Source of the DNA: Thecaphora thlaspeos
Lineage: Eukaryota > Basidiomycota > Ustilaginomycetes > Urocystidales > Glomosporiaceae
Reading direction: 5' to 3'
NCBI GenBank assembly: GCA_900291925.1
Contig: UWYS01000029.1
Coordinates: 62,001-126,000 of the forward strand
Length of the DNA stretch: 64,000 nucleotides
Shown here: positions 43,509 to 53,700 of the stretch, in pieces
Position numbering within the stretch: position 1 is the stretch's first letter
Layout: each line of letters starts with the position of its first letter
The notes under the pieces: model-generated
Seen by the model: the letters and a program-made list of their open reading frames with translations, nothing else
Databases searched by the model: none
Told to the model about the DNA's origin: nothing
Made by a program: the position numbers and the translations under genes

Positions 43509-44555
43509 AGGAAGCGCGCCAGAGGTCCAGAAATGAAGGACCCAAACTGCAAACCCCGCGAGAGTACCCGGTCCGCCGACGTGGTCTTTTTACCCTCGGT
43601 CCTGTGTCGACCAAGTGCTTTGCCGCCGGGCGGCTGTAATATTCCCCCTCCGTCTCGCTCTTGTTGTTGTTGTTGTGTGGGGTTGACCGGGGGACGGGGC
43701 TAGCACCCACCCGTCCCACTGTCACCTCCAGCATCCCTCCCGGCACGAAAGGCAAAATGCATCTTCGGTACACACTGCCACCCGCCACCACGCCAGAGCT
43801 CGCCAGTCTCTCATCACCGTCGCCGTCCATGCTGCGTCCACACCTCATCGTTCCCGCACTATAGACTACCGCATTAGCCCTCTCCCTCGGATGGACGGTC
43901 TCGGATTCCGGTGGCGACATTGTTCGAGCGGCCCCGGTTGTGTTAGCGCACTCCCGCCTGCCCCTGCGTAATGTTCCTCGAGTTGTCTCTTTTCTCTCAC
44001 CTCATACTTTCTCTTTAAACTAGTCTACTCAAGCTTCTCTGCATCGCAACCGGCACGAAATCGAAACCCGATGAAGCATTCCCCCGACTGGGACGAAGTG
44101 TGCTTACACCTGCTGACAGATAGGCTTAGCGCTGAACCGAACGGCGGGGTCAGAAGAACAAGCGGTGCTCCGCACCAACAACTTGACCAACCCGTCGGGC
44201 TAAGCAGATGACATAAGGATGAGCAGTTTCGATCACGGTCCGGATAATACATAGCTTTGATGGGGAAGTACCTCTGCATCCAGGCTGGGGCGGAAGAGCC
44301 TGGCTGAACCAACGCCGCGCCAAGAGCAAAGGGAGAGCGTATCAGCGAGTACAGGATACAGCGTGGAACGTGTAGGGTGAAGGAGGCGACACGGACTAAG
44401 GAGGGAGCATGAGCGTAGCGAACGACAACAACAGCGAGCGAGCGAGAGGATCAAAAGCAGCTGGCCAGCGGGCGGCCAGCGAAGGCTCCGAACTGACGAC
44501 CCACACGGGCCCGACTCGGTCGCGAGCCTTCGCTTTGGTCGCCGTCGCCATCGTC

Positions 44556-44595
<40 letters not shown>

Positions 44596-45747
44596 TCGCC
44601 GGACCAGCGGCCCATGCGCGCTTGCCCCGAGTGAGTTTTCAGATCGGACAGTCAAGGCACGGGCAACGAGAGAGTGCTTGTCCCCGATTCAGCGCGAGGG
44701 AGGGTGATAGTTTTCCACCAGAGCCTCACCATGCCCGCCTCTTCGCCACTCTGCTTTCGTGAGAATCGTCCTCTTCTTACTGCCGTGCTTATCGGTGAGA
44801 TGAGCCCATCGCCCCGGACTTTCAGCCACCTTACAGGATCGTACGATTGACGAGAAAGACCCAGCCGGTACCACGGGTTTCATTGCTCGATGGATATGTG
44901 CGCAACGCCAAGCCCGGGTCCCTCCGTCCATCTTCCGTCCTCGAGCACCCAGTGAAACGAGGTCAGCTAAGCTGCACCACTGTCTGGCACAGATCCCTCA
45001 TCTACGCCCTTTCTCCGTCGGAACGCTGAAGCTGGGTAGGCCAGCGAGGCAGAGGTGGGGTGAAGCTTGGCTGCGGTAGGGACGAGTGTGGGTAGCGCGC
45101 GACCCAACCCGGCTCCCCGCGTTGCCATCTACGACTACTTTCGATCTTGACAACGAGGATGTCGTCCAGAGACGTTCGGCCCCACCTGACGTAGAACGGC
45201 GGATTCGTTCCGCAAAAGGTTCCGGTGAGTGTAGAGAGATGGACGTTTCGACCGAGGAGGGGAAAGGCGGAATCGTTCCTCAATACCTCGGACTTGCTTG
45301 CTCGTCTGCTTGCGAGGTGCGCATTCAGCGAAAGAGGCCATACTGAGAGGACACTTGGGGTGAAGGACACGGCGTTGCTCAATCACTCAGGCTGACCGCC
45401 ACCGCAGCTTCCCACAAAAGCGGCCAGGTACCAATTAAACCCTGACGCCCCCACCTTTAATCCGGCATTCTTTTGCATCGGTCACCACAGCAGCGATGCG
45501 GTGTCGAGGAAGCGCAGGGCTTAAAAGTCTGCACGACAACGTCCGTCTCGGCGACCTTCATATCGCACCATCCAGTCAGGTATAGAAGGGGCGGCCCCTC
45601 GTTTTCGTTCCGGTCCCAGGCAAATCCCCCGCTAGGTGCTGTCACCACACGTCCCTTCTATTCTCTGATCTCCTCCTTACCCCTATCCTTCCTCTCCCTC
45701 CTTCCCCCACCCCTCCCTCCTCTATCCATCACCATCCCTCAAGCAAG
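43509..45747. other. 2.2 kb intergenic region
   Basis: It contains the PMA1 3'UTR and, at its right end, a pyrimidine-rich promoter (45650-45740) for the CAP-domain gene. A GTCGCCATC-type repeat lies at 44538-44601. ORFs of 60-140 codons show no family features. Confidence 0.4.
44538..44601. repeat. GTCGCCATC nonamer repeat
   Basis: A run of GTCGCCATC units, two interrupted by an extra GTC, covers about 64 bp. All units are multiples of three, so one plus-strand frame reads repeated Ile/Val/Ala and could be mistaken for a membrane helix. No surrounding gene supports coding. Confidence 0.7.
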
Positions 45748-46887
45748 ATGCAGCCAACCCTTCTCCGCCTCGTCCCCTTTCTCGTCGTCCTCTCGTGCTA
45801 CCTCGTCATTGTCGATGCGGGATCGCGAAGACCTTACCTTCCGCGCCACTCGAAACATCGTCAAGTCGCTGGCGCACATGATCGATTGGAGCACCCTATC
45901 CTCTTGCCAAGGGGATCTAGCGAGGAGAGTGAGTGTAACTTCAACTCGTGGAGCCAAGATGGCAAGAGGGGGTACATGGTTGAGTCTAGCTCTACGTCTT
46001 CGAGCTCCTTCCACTCCTCCTCCTCCGGCTCCGGCTCCGGCTCGGACTTGGGCAAGGGCAAGGATAGCGGCGAGATTGGAACGACCGGCAAGGGCAGCGA
46101 CGACACCACGTCCAACCCGACGGCTTCGGAGGGCAACACGTCAGTGGACGAGTTCAACCAAGCCATGCTCGATGCGCACAACGCCAAACGTGCCCTCCAC
46201 GACGTCGACGTCCTCATCTTTGACCCTGAGATGGCATCTAGGGCGTCTTCTTGGTCGCACGGATGCAAGTTCAAACACAACACCGTCGCAGGACAGTTTG
46301 GACAGAACCTAGCTGCCGCTAGCGGAGACGGTAGAAACGGCACTTACGCCATCGATATGTGGTACACCGAAGGAAACGATTACGATTACAAGTCTGAACC
46401 CGATCAGAGTAAAGAGGTGCTCCATTTCACTCAGATGGTCTGGAAGGACACAAAGGCCATGGGTTGTGCCATCGCCCAGTGCGCCGATGAGGAGCTTAAC
46501 CTAGGACTCAACGGAGAGGGAAACTTGGTCGTATGCAAGTGAGTTCTGTACTCGATGAGCGGCATGGGTTATCTGTCGTGGCGCAGTCGCCCTTGGCGAT
46601 GCAGGGACATCCTATCTAGCAATCTGGTCGATACAGATCATCTGACCTGCCTGCCGCCATGCTTTGCTCTTCATAACGTCCACCGAACCGCTCTCCCCTC
46701 TTCTTCATTGCCCACGCTCAACAGCTACAAGCCTGCCGGCAACCAGATCAGAAGTTTCCGCGAGAACGTCGTGCCTCCCAAAGCAGGCGGTGGCTCGGCC
46801 TTCAAAGGCACTACCATGGGACGAAGCGGCGGAAGCGGTCACTCGATCTCGGGCTACCTGATTGGTGGCGGCAGGATTGGCCAGTGA
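45748..46887 (+). CDS. secreted CAP/SCP (PR-1-like) domain protein
   Basis: Exons 45748-46538 and 46725-46887 give 317 residues. A signal peptide is clear (LVPFLVVLSCYLVIVDA, cleavage near residue 24). Residues 25-130 are Arg-containing, then Ser/Gly-rich. The CAP domain spans about 133-290: MLDAHNAKRALHDVDVLIFD, SWSHGCKFKH, GQFGQNLAA, HFTQMVWKDTKAMGC and, across the splice, NLVVCNYKPAGN. The C-terminal tail is Gly-rich. Fungal Pry-type CAP proteins are secreted and bind sterols or lipids; some act at the host interface. The intron (GTGAGT...CAACAG) is needed, because VVCN-YKPAGN is the conserved CAP end. Its exact role here is unknown. Confidence 0.9.
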
Positions 46888-47862
46888 CCCGTGCCTCCTC
46901 TCTCTCTCCCTGCATCTGTTCAGCCGTTCTTCATCGTCTTACTGACGGCTACGTAGAACGTGTTCAGACGCGCCTTGTACTTGTTGCGACGTCGTGTAGG
47001 CGTTCGACCGTCTCGTCTCGTCTCGTCTGATCTCCAGGTCTCTAGCGCGCCCACCTGCGAGCCTGGACAGACTTGCATCCCACAACTCTCTTCCTTCTTC
47101 CAAACTTGTCCCCCTCGCTCGCTCGCATCCGATTCCCACCTTCGTCAGTGTACGGTTCGCCGGCCAGAGATTGCTGGTCATCTGGCTTGTGTCATCTTAA
47201 TTCCATCGCTTAGTCCTGTTGCAGCGCAGCGGGCATCACCTTTTGCAGGGCCTCGTCCAGCTTTGCCTACCAGAGAGTACGCACCATCTTGGTGGAGAAG
47301 CGAGAGTCGATCGCTGGCTGATCGGATCGAACGGTTGCAAGGCATTGGATGGCTGGAGTGGCAGTCAGAGATCTTGAGTGTCTTCCGTCCATGACGACCG
47401 GCCAACTCCTTAGCATGCTCATTCATGCCTCTTTGTGAACTTTGACACCGGCATGAGAAGAGGTGCAAGAGGATACATAGCCGTCATGGCATCGACCGAC
47501 GATGGACGTATGTAGTAGTTACGAGGCATCACATCAAGCGTGGCGTCGGCGTGAGATACGTCGCATCATGGCAAGGTGGCTTGCAGCACGCAATTGTCTG
47601 TAAGGTCGTCCTGTTGGCCGGCGGTTGCGGTGATGGATGGTGAGGGTTGCATGGACCGACTGAGCGCGTCTTTACGGAGATTGATTCGTGTCAAGGCTCG
47701 ACGCGGAACGAGCGGCCGACGTCTTTGCACCTGTGAGCCGTTCCGTTGGTGCCCAGGACCAGGACGACTGTACTCGTTACTGTCATTGGTCGGCTTCGCC
47801 CGCTGGCCTCCCTTGGGCGTGGCTACTGTATGAGAGAGAATGGGTGTGGGAGCGGCCAAGAG

Positions 47863-47911
<49 letters not shown>

Positions 47912-48811
47912 TAGAGCTAGAGCTAGAGCTAGAGCTAGAGCTAGAGCTAGAGCCAGAGCCAGAGCCATGCCTGGAAGCGCCGCACCCCACCAAGCTTGCT
48001 GCCCTGCGCCACGGTGGACGCCGGGTCTGCAGGCGGGCGCCCGGGCCGCCAAAATATTGCGGCGCCAACTTTGTGCTTTCCTTGGCTTGGAACCCACCTC
48101 CCCTTCCCCTCTTCCCGCTCTAGCGCCTTGTTCGGATAACATCCGACAACGTTCACATCGCATCGCATCGCATCACATCCGTCTTTGTCTACGCCTCCGC
48201 CTTCGCCTCTCCCGGCCCCTTACCTCGCCCACGCCATCATCTTCGAGCGCCGTCCAGCAACATGGCCGACCGGACATGCTCCCACCCTCGGCGCTGAAAC
48301 CCGCTTCGCCAGCATCGCACTCTTACCCACGCTCCGGCACTCGTTCTCCTGCTAAGTACCTTGGCCCCCGTCGGACTCTCGCCGACATCGCGAACCTGCC
48401 TACGTACCATGGCGCAGCATCCCCCTCTGGCCCGACTACAACGCATCATCCTCGTCTCTCCTTTTGCTCCATCTTTCAGCCTCCTCGTTCCACGGACTAC
48501 CGCCTCTGCTCTTCAAAGTCAGGCTTCTTGAACCTACGCTCTCCCCTTGCCCTGCCCGACGAGATACGAACAAAACGTCGCTCCTGCCGACGCCCACGCA
48601 CTCCACACACAGTCCTCATTCCGATTGCTCGCAGCAGTCGTATACCATTCCAGCAACACTGGACGAAGAACCACCGAAACACGACCATCCCACACCTGCG
48701 CAACAGTAGGTCATCGAATACACAGCCCACCACTGCACTACAGTCAACTCACCGCCGTAGCCTAGCGAGCCTGTCATCTCAGCCGTCACGCGGTGCCATC
48801 CTCGCGGCGTC
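46888..48811. other. 1.9 kb intergenic region with hexanucleotide array
   Basis: Left of the array (47859-47966) nothing is recognised. Right of it, 48276-48760 reads well as protein in one frame (it begins MLPPSALKPASPASHSYPRS and contains RRTLADIANLPTY) and may be 5' exons of the downstream methyltransferase gene or a separate small gene. I could not find a splice set that joins it convincingly. Confidence 0.4.
47859..47966. repeat. hexanucleotide array (AGAGCC)8(AGAGCT)7(AGAGCC)3
   Basis: Eighteen perfect 6-bp units fill 108 bp. The variant AGAGCT forms one uninterrupted central block of seven, flanked by eight and three AGAGCC units. The AGCT units are self-complementary in part. Confidence 0.95.
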
Positions 48812-50743
48812 ATGGGCAGGCGTGCATCGGATCGATCCGCTGCTGCGCTTAACGGCGGGACGGCGCGTGTCGCCCTGACATCGGCGACGGCCCACACCGT
48901 CCACTTCAACGAAAAGGCCATCACGGTCCTCCTGCTGCCGAGGCCGCCGGGAGCTAAGAACGGCACTTCCGACTCGCTGCAGCATGCCCGCTGTCTGTAT
49001 CCCGATGGCGAGGGCAACAACCGAGGCTCCGACCGTCTATCCGACTACCACCGTTGGGAGCAGCTGTGCTTCCACTCGCTCTTGCTCGCCAATACCGCGG
49101 CCGCCGACAAGTCCTGCGCTGACCCTTCCCTCGACAAGTATCCTCTCGGCCGCCGCTCATCGGCGACAGAGCAGCTGAGGACGCTCCTCGGCAAGATGCT
49201 TCACGTCTCGCCTTCGTCTTCGTCCTCGTTCTCGTTCTCGTCCTCGCTGCACTGCCGACAGTCCCGCCCCAGCGCCAAGATATGCACAGCCGACTCGGCA
49301 TCGGAAAAGAGCGGCGACGATGACGACGGCTACAGCGACGACGAGAAGCTCCGCTGTCAAAAGTGGCGCTTCGACGGCGGTGGAAGCGCTCTGCCTTCCC
49401 CCTTTGCCGCGTCCTCGCCCTTTCGCGCCTCGCCTTTCCACTCGACTGCCGCCTCCTCTGTCGCCTCGTCTTCCGCGTCGTCGTCCCCTCGTTCCTCACG
49501 CGCCGGCTCCATCCATCTCGAGTTCGAGGCGGATGGCGACGTCGAGCTCGAGCTGGCCGTCGGCATGGCGCCGCCAGAGCTCACCTCGGCGTGGGCGGCC
49601 AAGTCGCACGACGCCGCCTTCTACCTCCGGGCCAGGACGCCGTACCCGCAGGCTGTTCTCGACGCCATCTTTGCCTTCCACGCGTACCATGTGGGTTGCG
49701 TCGCCGAGGCAGACGGCAGCAGTCGTGCAGGCGCTGTTGCTGGCGCACCCAAGGACGCCCGAGGCTCGCCGCGCTGGGAGTATGCGCTCGATATTGGATG
49801 CGGGCCGGGTCAGCTGGCCATCCACTTGGCCACGCGCTTTGATCGCGTCTTGGGACAGGATGCTAGTGAGCGCATGGTCGCACTAGCCGATGTGGCCAAG
49901 CAGCTCGACGGGCACGAGCTTGGGCGAAACGGGCTCGCTGCGGTCGAGGATCCATCGCGAATCCAGTACCGTCGGGCAGACGGCGAGGCACCCCTCGTCC
50001 CGGCGGGCGTACAGCTGGATGCCATCACTCTTGGCTCGTGCTTCCACTGGCTGGATACGTCGAGCCGCGAGAGCGCACGCGCCATCTGGACCAGGTGGTC
50101 ATCGCTGTTGCGGCCGGGCGGAAGCCTCTTCTTGATCGGCATGCGTCCGATCATCGGGCCCTTTGACGACGGCGAGAGGGGGCGAAGGTTGAAGCCCCTG
50201 CGCGATTGGCTGCGCGGCTTCTGGCATCTGACCCCCTGCCTGCGGCCGTACTACGACGGCGAGAGGATCGAGCGCGCCTACGGCCCGCACGGCCTCTTCA
50301 CCGACACGTCGATGCCGTGGGACCTGGGCGACTATGGCTTGGCGCGACTATGGGACCGCGATGCGTACGCGTACGTTCCCATCGACGATCCGGACTGCGG
50401 CGAGCCGGTCTGCCGCGACGCGAGCTGGATCCCGGACAACGTGCTGCGGGCCGCGCGGCGCGACAATTCGCGCCACGAGCTGAGCGTCTCGATGACGACG
50501 CCGCGGCGCCAGGCCGAGTGGGTGCGCTCGACTTCGGGTTACGTCGATATGCTCGGCGACAACGTCGAGCAGAGGATCAGGGCCATGACGGACGACGACG
50601 TCTCGGCCGTCACGGTGCGCCGAATCTGCGCCCAGATTGGCATCGGCTACGAGGACGAGATCGAGTGCCACAACGCCGGCGTCGTCGTGTGCCTGCGCAG
50701 GTCCGACGTGATCTGCGGCCTGAACGGGCAGACGCAGCGGTAG
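48812..50743 (+). CDS. SAM-dependent class I methyltransferase
   Basis: The open frame encodes 643 residues. The methyltransferase domain starts near residue 264 (KSHDAAFYLRARTPYP), has motif I ALDIGCGPGQLAIHLATRF at about 324-342, then GQDASERMV, ITLGSCFHWLDT and WSSLLRPGGSLFLIG. This pattern resembles fungal Tmt1/Crg1-like small-molecule methyltransferases (Methyltransf_11 type), usually 300-400 residues. The N-terminal 260 residues are Ser-rich and probably disordered. The substrate cannot be told. The ATG at 48812 is provisional: a TAG at 48758-48760 could be a splice acceptor (CCGCCGTAG), with coding sequence continuing upstream. The family call is firm for the C-terminal half. Confidence 0.8.
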   Translation: MGRRASDRSAAALNGGTARVALTSATAHTVHFNEKAITVLLLPRPPGAKNGTSDSLQHARCLYPDGEGNNRGSDRLSDYHRWEQLCFHSLLLANTAAADKSCADPSLDKYPLGRRSSATEQLRTLLGKMLHVSPSSSSSFSFSSSLHCRQSRPSAKICTADSASEKSGDDDDGYSDDEKLRCQKWRFDGGGSALPSPFAASSPFRASPFHSTAASSVASSSASSSPRSSRAGSIHLEFEADGDVELELAVGMAPPELTSAWAAKSHDAAFYLRARTPYPQAVLDAIFAFHAYHVGCVAEADGSSRAGAVAGAPKDARGSPRWEYALDIGCGPGQLAIHLATRFDRVLGQDASERMVALADVAKQLDGHELGRNGLAAVEDPSRIQYRRADGEAPLVPAGVQLDAITLGSCFHWLDTSSRESARAIWTRWSSLLRPGGSLFLIGMRPIIGPFDDGERGRRLKPLRDWLRGFWHLTPCLRPYYDGERIERAYGPHGLFTDTSMPWDLGDYGLARLWDRDAYAYVPIDDPDCGEPVCRDASWIPDNVLRAARRDNSRHELSVSMTTPRRQAEWVRSTSGYVDMLGDNVEQRIRAMTDDDVSAVTVRRICAQIGIGYEDEIECHNAGVVVCLRRSDVICGLNGQTQR

Positions 50744-51657
50744 CCTGCTGCTGCTAGCAGCTGAGCTGGCCGGGCCATCCTCACGACAAGTGTCCCGCAG
50801 AGCGATGGCCACCGGCTCGCTCGCTGCCGCTGGCCCAAGCCATCGAGAAGCGTGCCGCGCGCCATGCCTGTCCCGCCGCCGTGCGGGCCTCTGGTCCCCT
50901 TGCTTGCCGCTCCCCTCTTCCTTCGAGCGCTTTGCATAGTCTAGCATTGGGTTGAAGATCTGCCTTGACAGCTGGCTGGGGCCCCTGTCGATGCTGCCGT
51001 CCGCCTACGAGATTCGTGCCTGCCACTGTACCGTCCCAAATGGCCCCGCTCTAGAGCACTTTACGTGAGCTTGTTCTTGCGAATATCCCTTTGTTCTCGC
51101 CCACCTCCTCTTCTCCCTACACCTACTTTCGGTCCCTTTCGTCCGTCGGACTTGGCTCTCTGTCTCCGTCTCTATCCGCTCCATGTCACCGTCGGTTTGC
51201 GCTCACGCATTTGCACTTTGGCACGCACCGCAATTCTTGCTCTTCTTTAATCGCAGATCCAGCATACCATTTGACCATCATGCGCTGTGGCATGCGGATC
51301 CTGTAGAGGCGGCTCCCAATTGGGATGTATATGCTCTCCCAATTTCATTGAATGTAAGTTGTTGTTGCGGCTCCCGATTTTGAGATCGCGGCCCCGGTTG
51401 GTTGAGGCAACGCGCCGATTTTTTAAAAATTCCCGATTGGTTTGGGGATGGATTTTGCAATTACGGCTCCGGATTGTTTTGAGCAACAGGCCGACCAACG
51501 CAGCATCCTAAGTCCTTGGTATTCCACTCCTCGCCGGCTTCAGAACGGCGCCAACGACAACAGGAACGGTTACGGCACGGCATAAAGGGGGGATTTCAGC
51601 CCTTACCCACAGCCAGATTCGAAAGGTCAAGGGCATCATATAAAAAGAGAGCAGAAT
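50744..51657. other. 0.9 kb intergenic region with degenerate repeats
   Basis: It holds the methyltransferase 3'UTR, a pyrimidine-rich stretch (51080-51200), and several related CGGCTCC-type segments at 51308-51496 described separately. No gene is supported. Confidence 0.4.
51308..51496. repeat. degenerate GGCTCC(C/G)GATT direct repeats
   Basis: Related segments begin near 51310 (GGCTCCCAATT), 51369 (GGCTCCCGATTTTGAG), 51390 (GGCCCCGGTTGGTTGAGGCA, continuing ACGCGCCGA) and 51465 (GGCTCCGGATTGTTTTGAGC, continuing AACAGGCCGA). The last two align over about 30 bp with roughly three quarters identity by eye. Confidence 0.5.
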
Positions 51658-51767
51658 TGCGTCCGAGGGGAGTCGAACCCCTGTCTCCTGCTAGAGGTGC
51701 CAGAGGTTACCCAAGGACACACCAACGATATGGAAGGCAGGAATAATAGCCGTTATACGACAGACGC
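51658..51767 (-). tRNA. tRNA-Gly (anticodon TCC) with intron
   Basis: Folded by hand on the minus strand. The acceptor GCGTCTG pairs with CGGACGC (one G-U). The anticodon stem CCTGC/GCAGG is perfect. The loop CTTCCA gives anticodon TCC at 51734-51732. The T-stem AGGGG/CCCCT has loop TTCGACT. The D-arm has A14, GG and A21 with one stem mismatch. The intron is 51693-51730 (38 nt), one base 3' of the anticodon. The discriminator is A at 51658. Confidence 0.88.
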
Positions 51768-52059
51768 AGAGGTGTAAAACAAGTGTTTTGGATTGCATAT
51801 ATATACCAGACTGACCTGCCTGATCAAACTGACGTACCGCATTACTTTCGGCGCTCCATCGTTCTGTCTGCTTCAGAACGAAGCCTCTAAGGCCAATGGA
51901 CAGCTCACATCGCAGCGTGCTCGAGGGGTCACTCTCGGTCTAGGTACGTCCTTTGTCCAAGTTGATGAGTCTACGTCCTCGCGGCACGGCGAGACGAGCC
52001 ACCTAGTGAACGGGGAGGTAGCCATCGTCCTGCGAGCCATCTCTGCTTCTCAAGTTCTG
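51768..52059. other. intergenic region upstream of tRNA-Gly(TCC)
   Basis: About 290 bp between the tRNA 5' end and the 3' end of the claudin-like gene. A short TATATATA stretch at 51798-51805 lies upstream of the tRNA on its own (minus) strand, in a plausible Pol III upstream position. Nothing else is recognised. Confidence 0.35.
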
Positions 52060-53074
52060 TCATCGCAACAGGGGCAACGCAAGTGGATGAGCCTGCAATA
52101 CTCTACAAGACGCGAGGGTCGACAGATGCCATCGACTCACCTGAACGCCACCGACTACAAGGCCCACCCATGTCACGGTGACCAGGCACAGAGAGGAGAC
52201 GGAGACCATGAACGCCGAGCCTGTTCGTGCACCAAACGCAAGTGACACAGATGCGGACGGAGAGCGAGGGAAAGACAAAGCGAATATGGTCAGAGTGCGC
52301 TGTCTAGACTTCGTCCGTCGGAGATCAAAGGAGCGAGACGCACTGAGCTTGGAGCCAGCGTAGAATCGATCGTCGTTGGTACTGCCGTTTGCACGTCGCC
52401 ATCACAGCCGACAGGGTTAGCGCTCCTCTTCGGCATCCTCTCGTCGTCCCTGGACTCGAAAGTCTTCGAAGACGGGGGCCCAGGGACTCACAACAGGTTC
52501 TCGACCACCCCAATCGAGATGGCCTGCAGAGTCATGGCGACAGCAGAGCAGCCAGAGATGATCTTCCATCCGTCCCTCTTCCTCTGCCTTCCGTTAAGGA
52601 GGAGAATCAACGCCAGTCCCAGCAGCGAAACGACGAGGAAGGCGAGTGACATCTGTCCGGCGTAGCTCGCACCCCTCCAAGCTGCGCAAAAGTTTCTGCT
52701 CCGTCAGAGGAAGGCGACAATCAAGCTCTATCAGCGTTTGCACATCTCTCTAGAGGCGATTGGCAGGTGCGGCCGGATACTTACGCATCGCCGCCACAGT
52801 CCTTCTCGCTAAGCGGAAAGGAACGACATTTCCACTCTCCCTTTTTGCTCTTGGCCTCGAGATCCGCCTGCACCGATGAGCCAAGGTCGAGGTAGGCACG
52901 TTCGCATCGCTGCGTCAGACCAAACTTGGCCGTATAGTGAATGGGCGACGAGGCGGGCGTAGAGGTGCGGATCCACGTGGGCGTGAAGATGCACCAGCCC
53001 TCTAGCACCGTCGCGAGCAGCAGGACGAGGAGGGCGATGGCGTAGGTCTTGGTCTGCATCGTGGCGTGGTTCAC
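52060..53074 (-). CDS. claudin-like four-helix membrane protein (fungal)
   Basis: Minus-strand exons 53074-52785, 52695-52492 and 52381-52060 join in frame to 271 residues. Helix 1 is at the N-terminus (YAIALLVLLLATVLEGW). The extracellular part has WKCRSFP and, across the first splice, CGGDANFCAAWRGASYAGQ. Helix 2 is LAFLVVSLLGLALILLL and helix 3 follows GWKIISG. The third exon begins TNDDRFYAGSKL, like the extracellular loop of this fungal family, and a last hydrophobic segment is SVSSLCLVTVTWVGLVVGG. The W-Cys-Cys pattern recalls claudin/SUR7-type tetraspan proteins. I know no defined function. The last exon and stop are uncertain, because about 45 residues before the final helix look unlike a membrane protein and may hide another intron. 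Confidence 0.6.
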
Positions 53075-53556
53075 GTTTCAGATGGGGGGTTTGGTGATGG
53101 TGGCGGTAGCAGGTAGAGGGGTGGTGCGAGGCTGTGCTGAACGAAAGCTTGGTCGCACCTCTGGCGCTCGCGCCGCCTGACCCTGACCGGCCGATGACGG
53201 ATTAATTGGCCACGCCTCCCCAACAATCCGTGCCAACGTCCCTCGCCCGATGCCTCCTCGAATCTCCGCCGCCAATCTCCTTCGAGACACATATATATCT
53301 CATATCTCGCCGTCTGTCTCTCCCCCTTCCCTTTCTTCGCTGTGTATGGAATTGAAGACGAGCGATACCCCTCCGATGAGAGCGCCTTCAATTCCATACG
53401 CAGCGAAGAAAGGGAAGGGGGAGAGACAGACGACAAGCAAAATACCGTAATACAGCAACAGAGATGGGGCTCTTGCTTTGTGAGAAACATCACCGTCTAA
53501 ACACATAGAGAGTATTAGCATCGATCCAAGTCCGCTCTTACCTCTTGTTCCTAGCG
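53075..53556. other. spacer between ACS and claudin-like gene, carrying a long hairpin
   Basis: Both flanking genes are on the minus strand, so this is the ACS 3'UTR and the promoter of the claudin-like gene. Apart from the inverted repeat there is a short ATATATAT stretch at 53291-53298. Confidence 0.5.
53311..53432. repeat. 47-bp near-perfect inverted repeat with 28-bp loop
   Basis: The left arm 53311-53357 and right arm 53386-53432 are reverse complements at 46 of 47 positions; the single difference (T at 53343 versus G at 53400) would be a G-U pair in RNA. The loop is 53358-53385. The arms contain a pyrimidine/purine block (CTCTCCCCCTTCCCTTTCTT on the left arm). Confidence 0.95.
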
Positions 53557-53658
53557 TCAAAAGGCCTCAGTCTTTTCCTTGATGTGCTCGATGACCGACG
53601 GGTCGCCAAGCGACGAGAGGTCGCCCAGGCTGTCGGTCTCGTGCGAGGCGCACTTGCG

Positions 53659-53700
<42 letters not shown>

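Noticed and set aside
47688..48275. ORF translating the hexanucleotide array
   Set aside because: Frame is open only because the 6-bp units lack stops; no conserved protein on either side.
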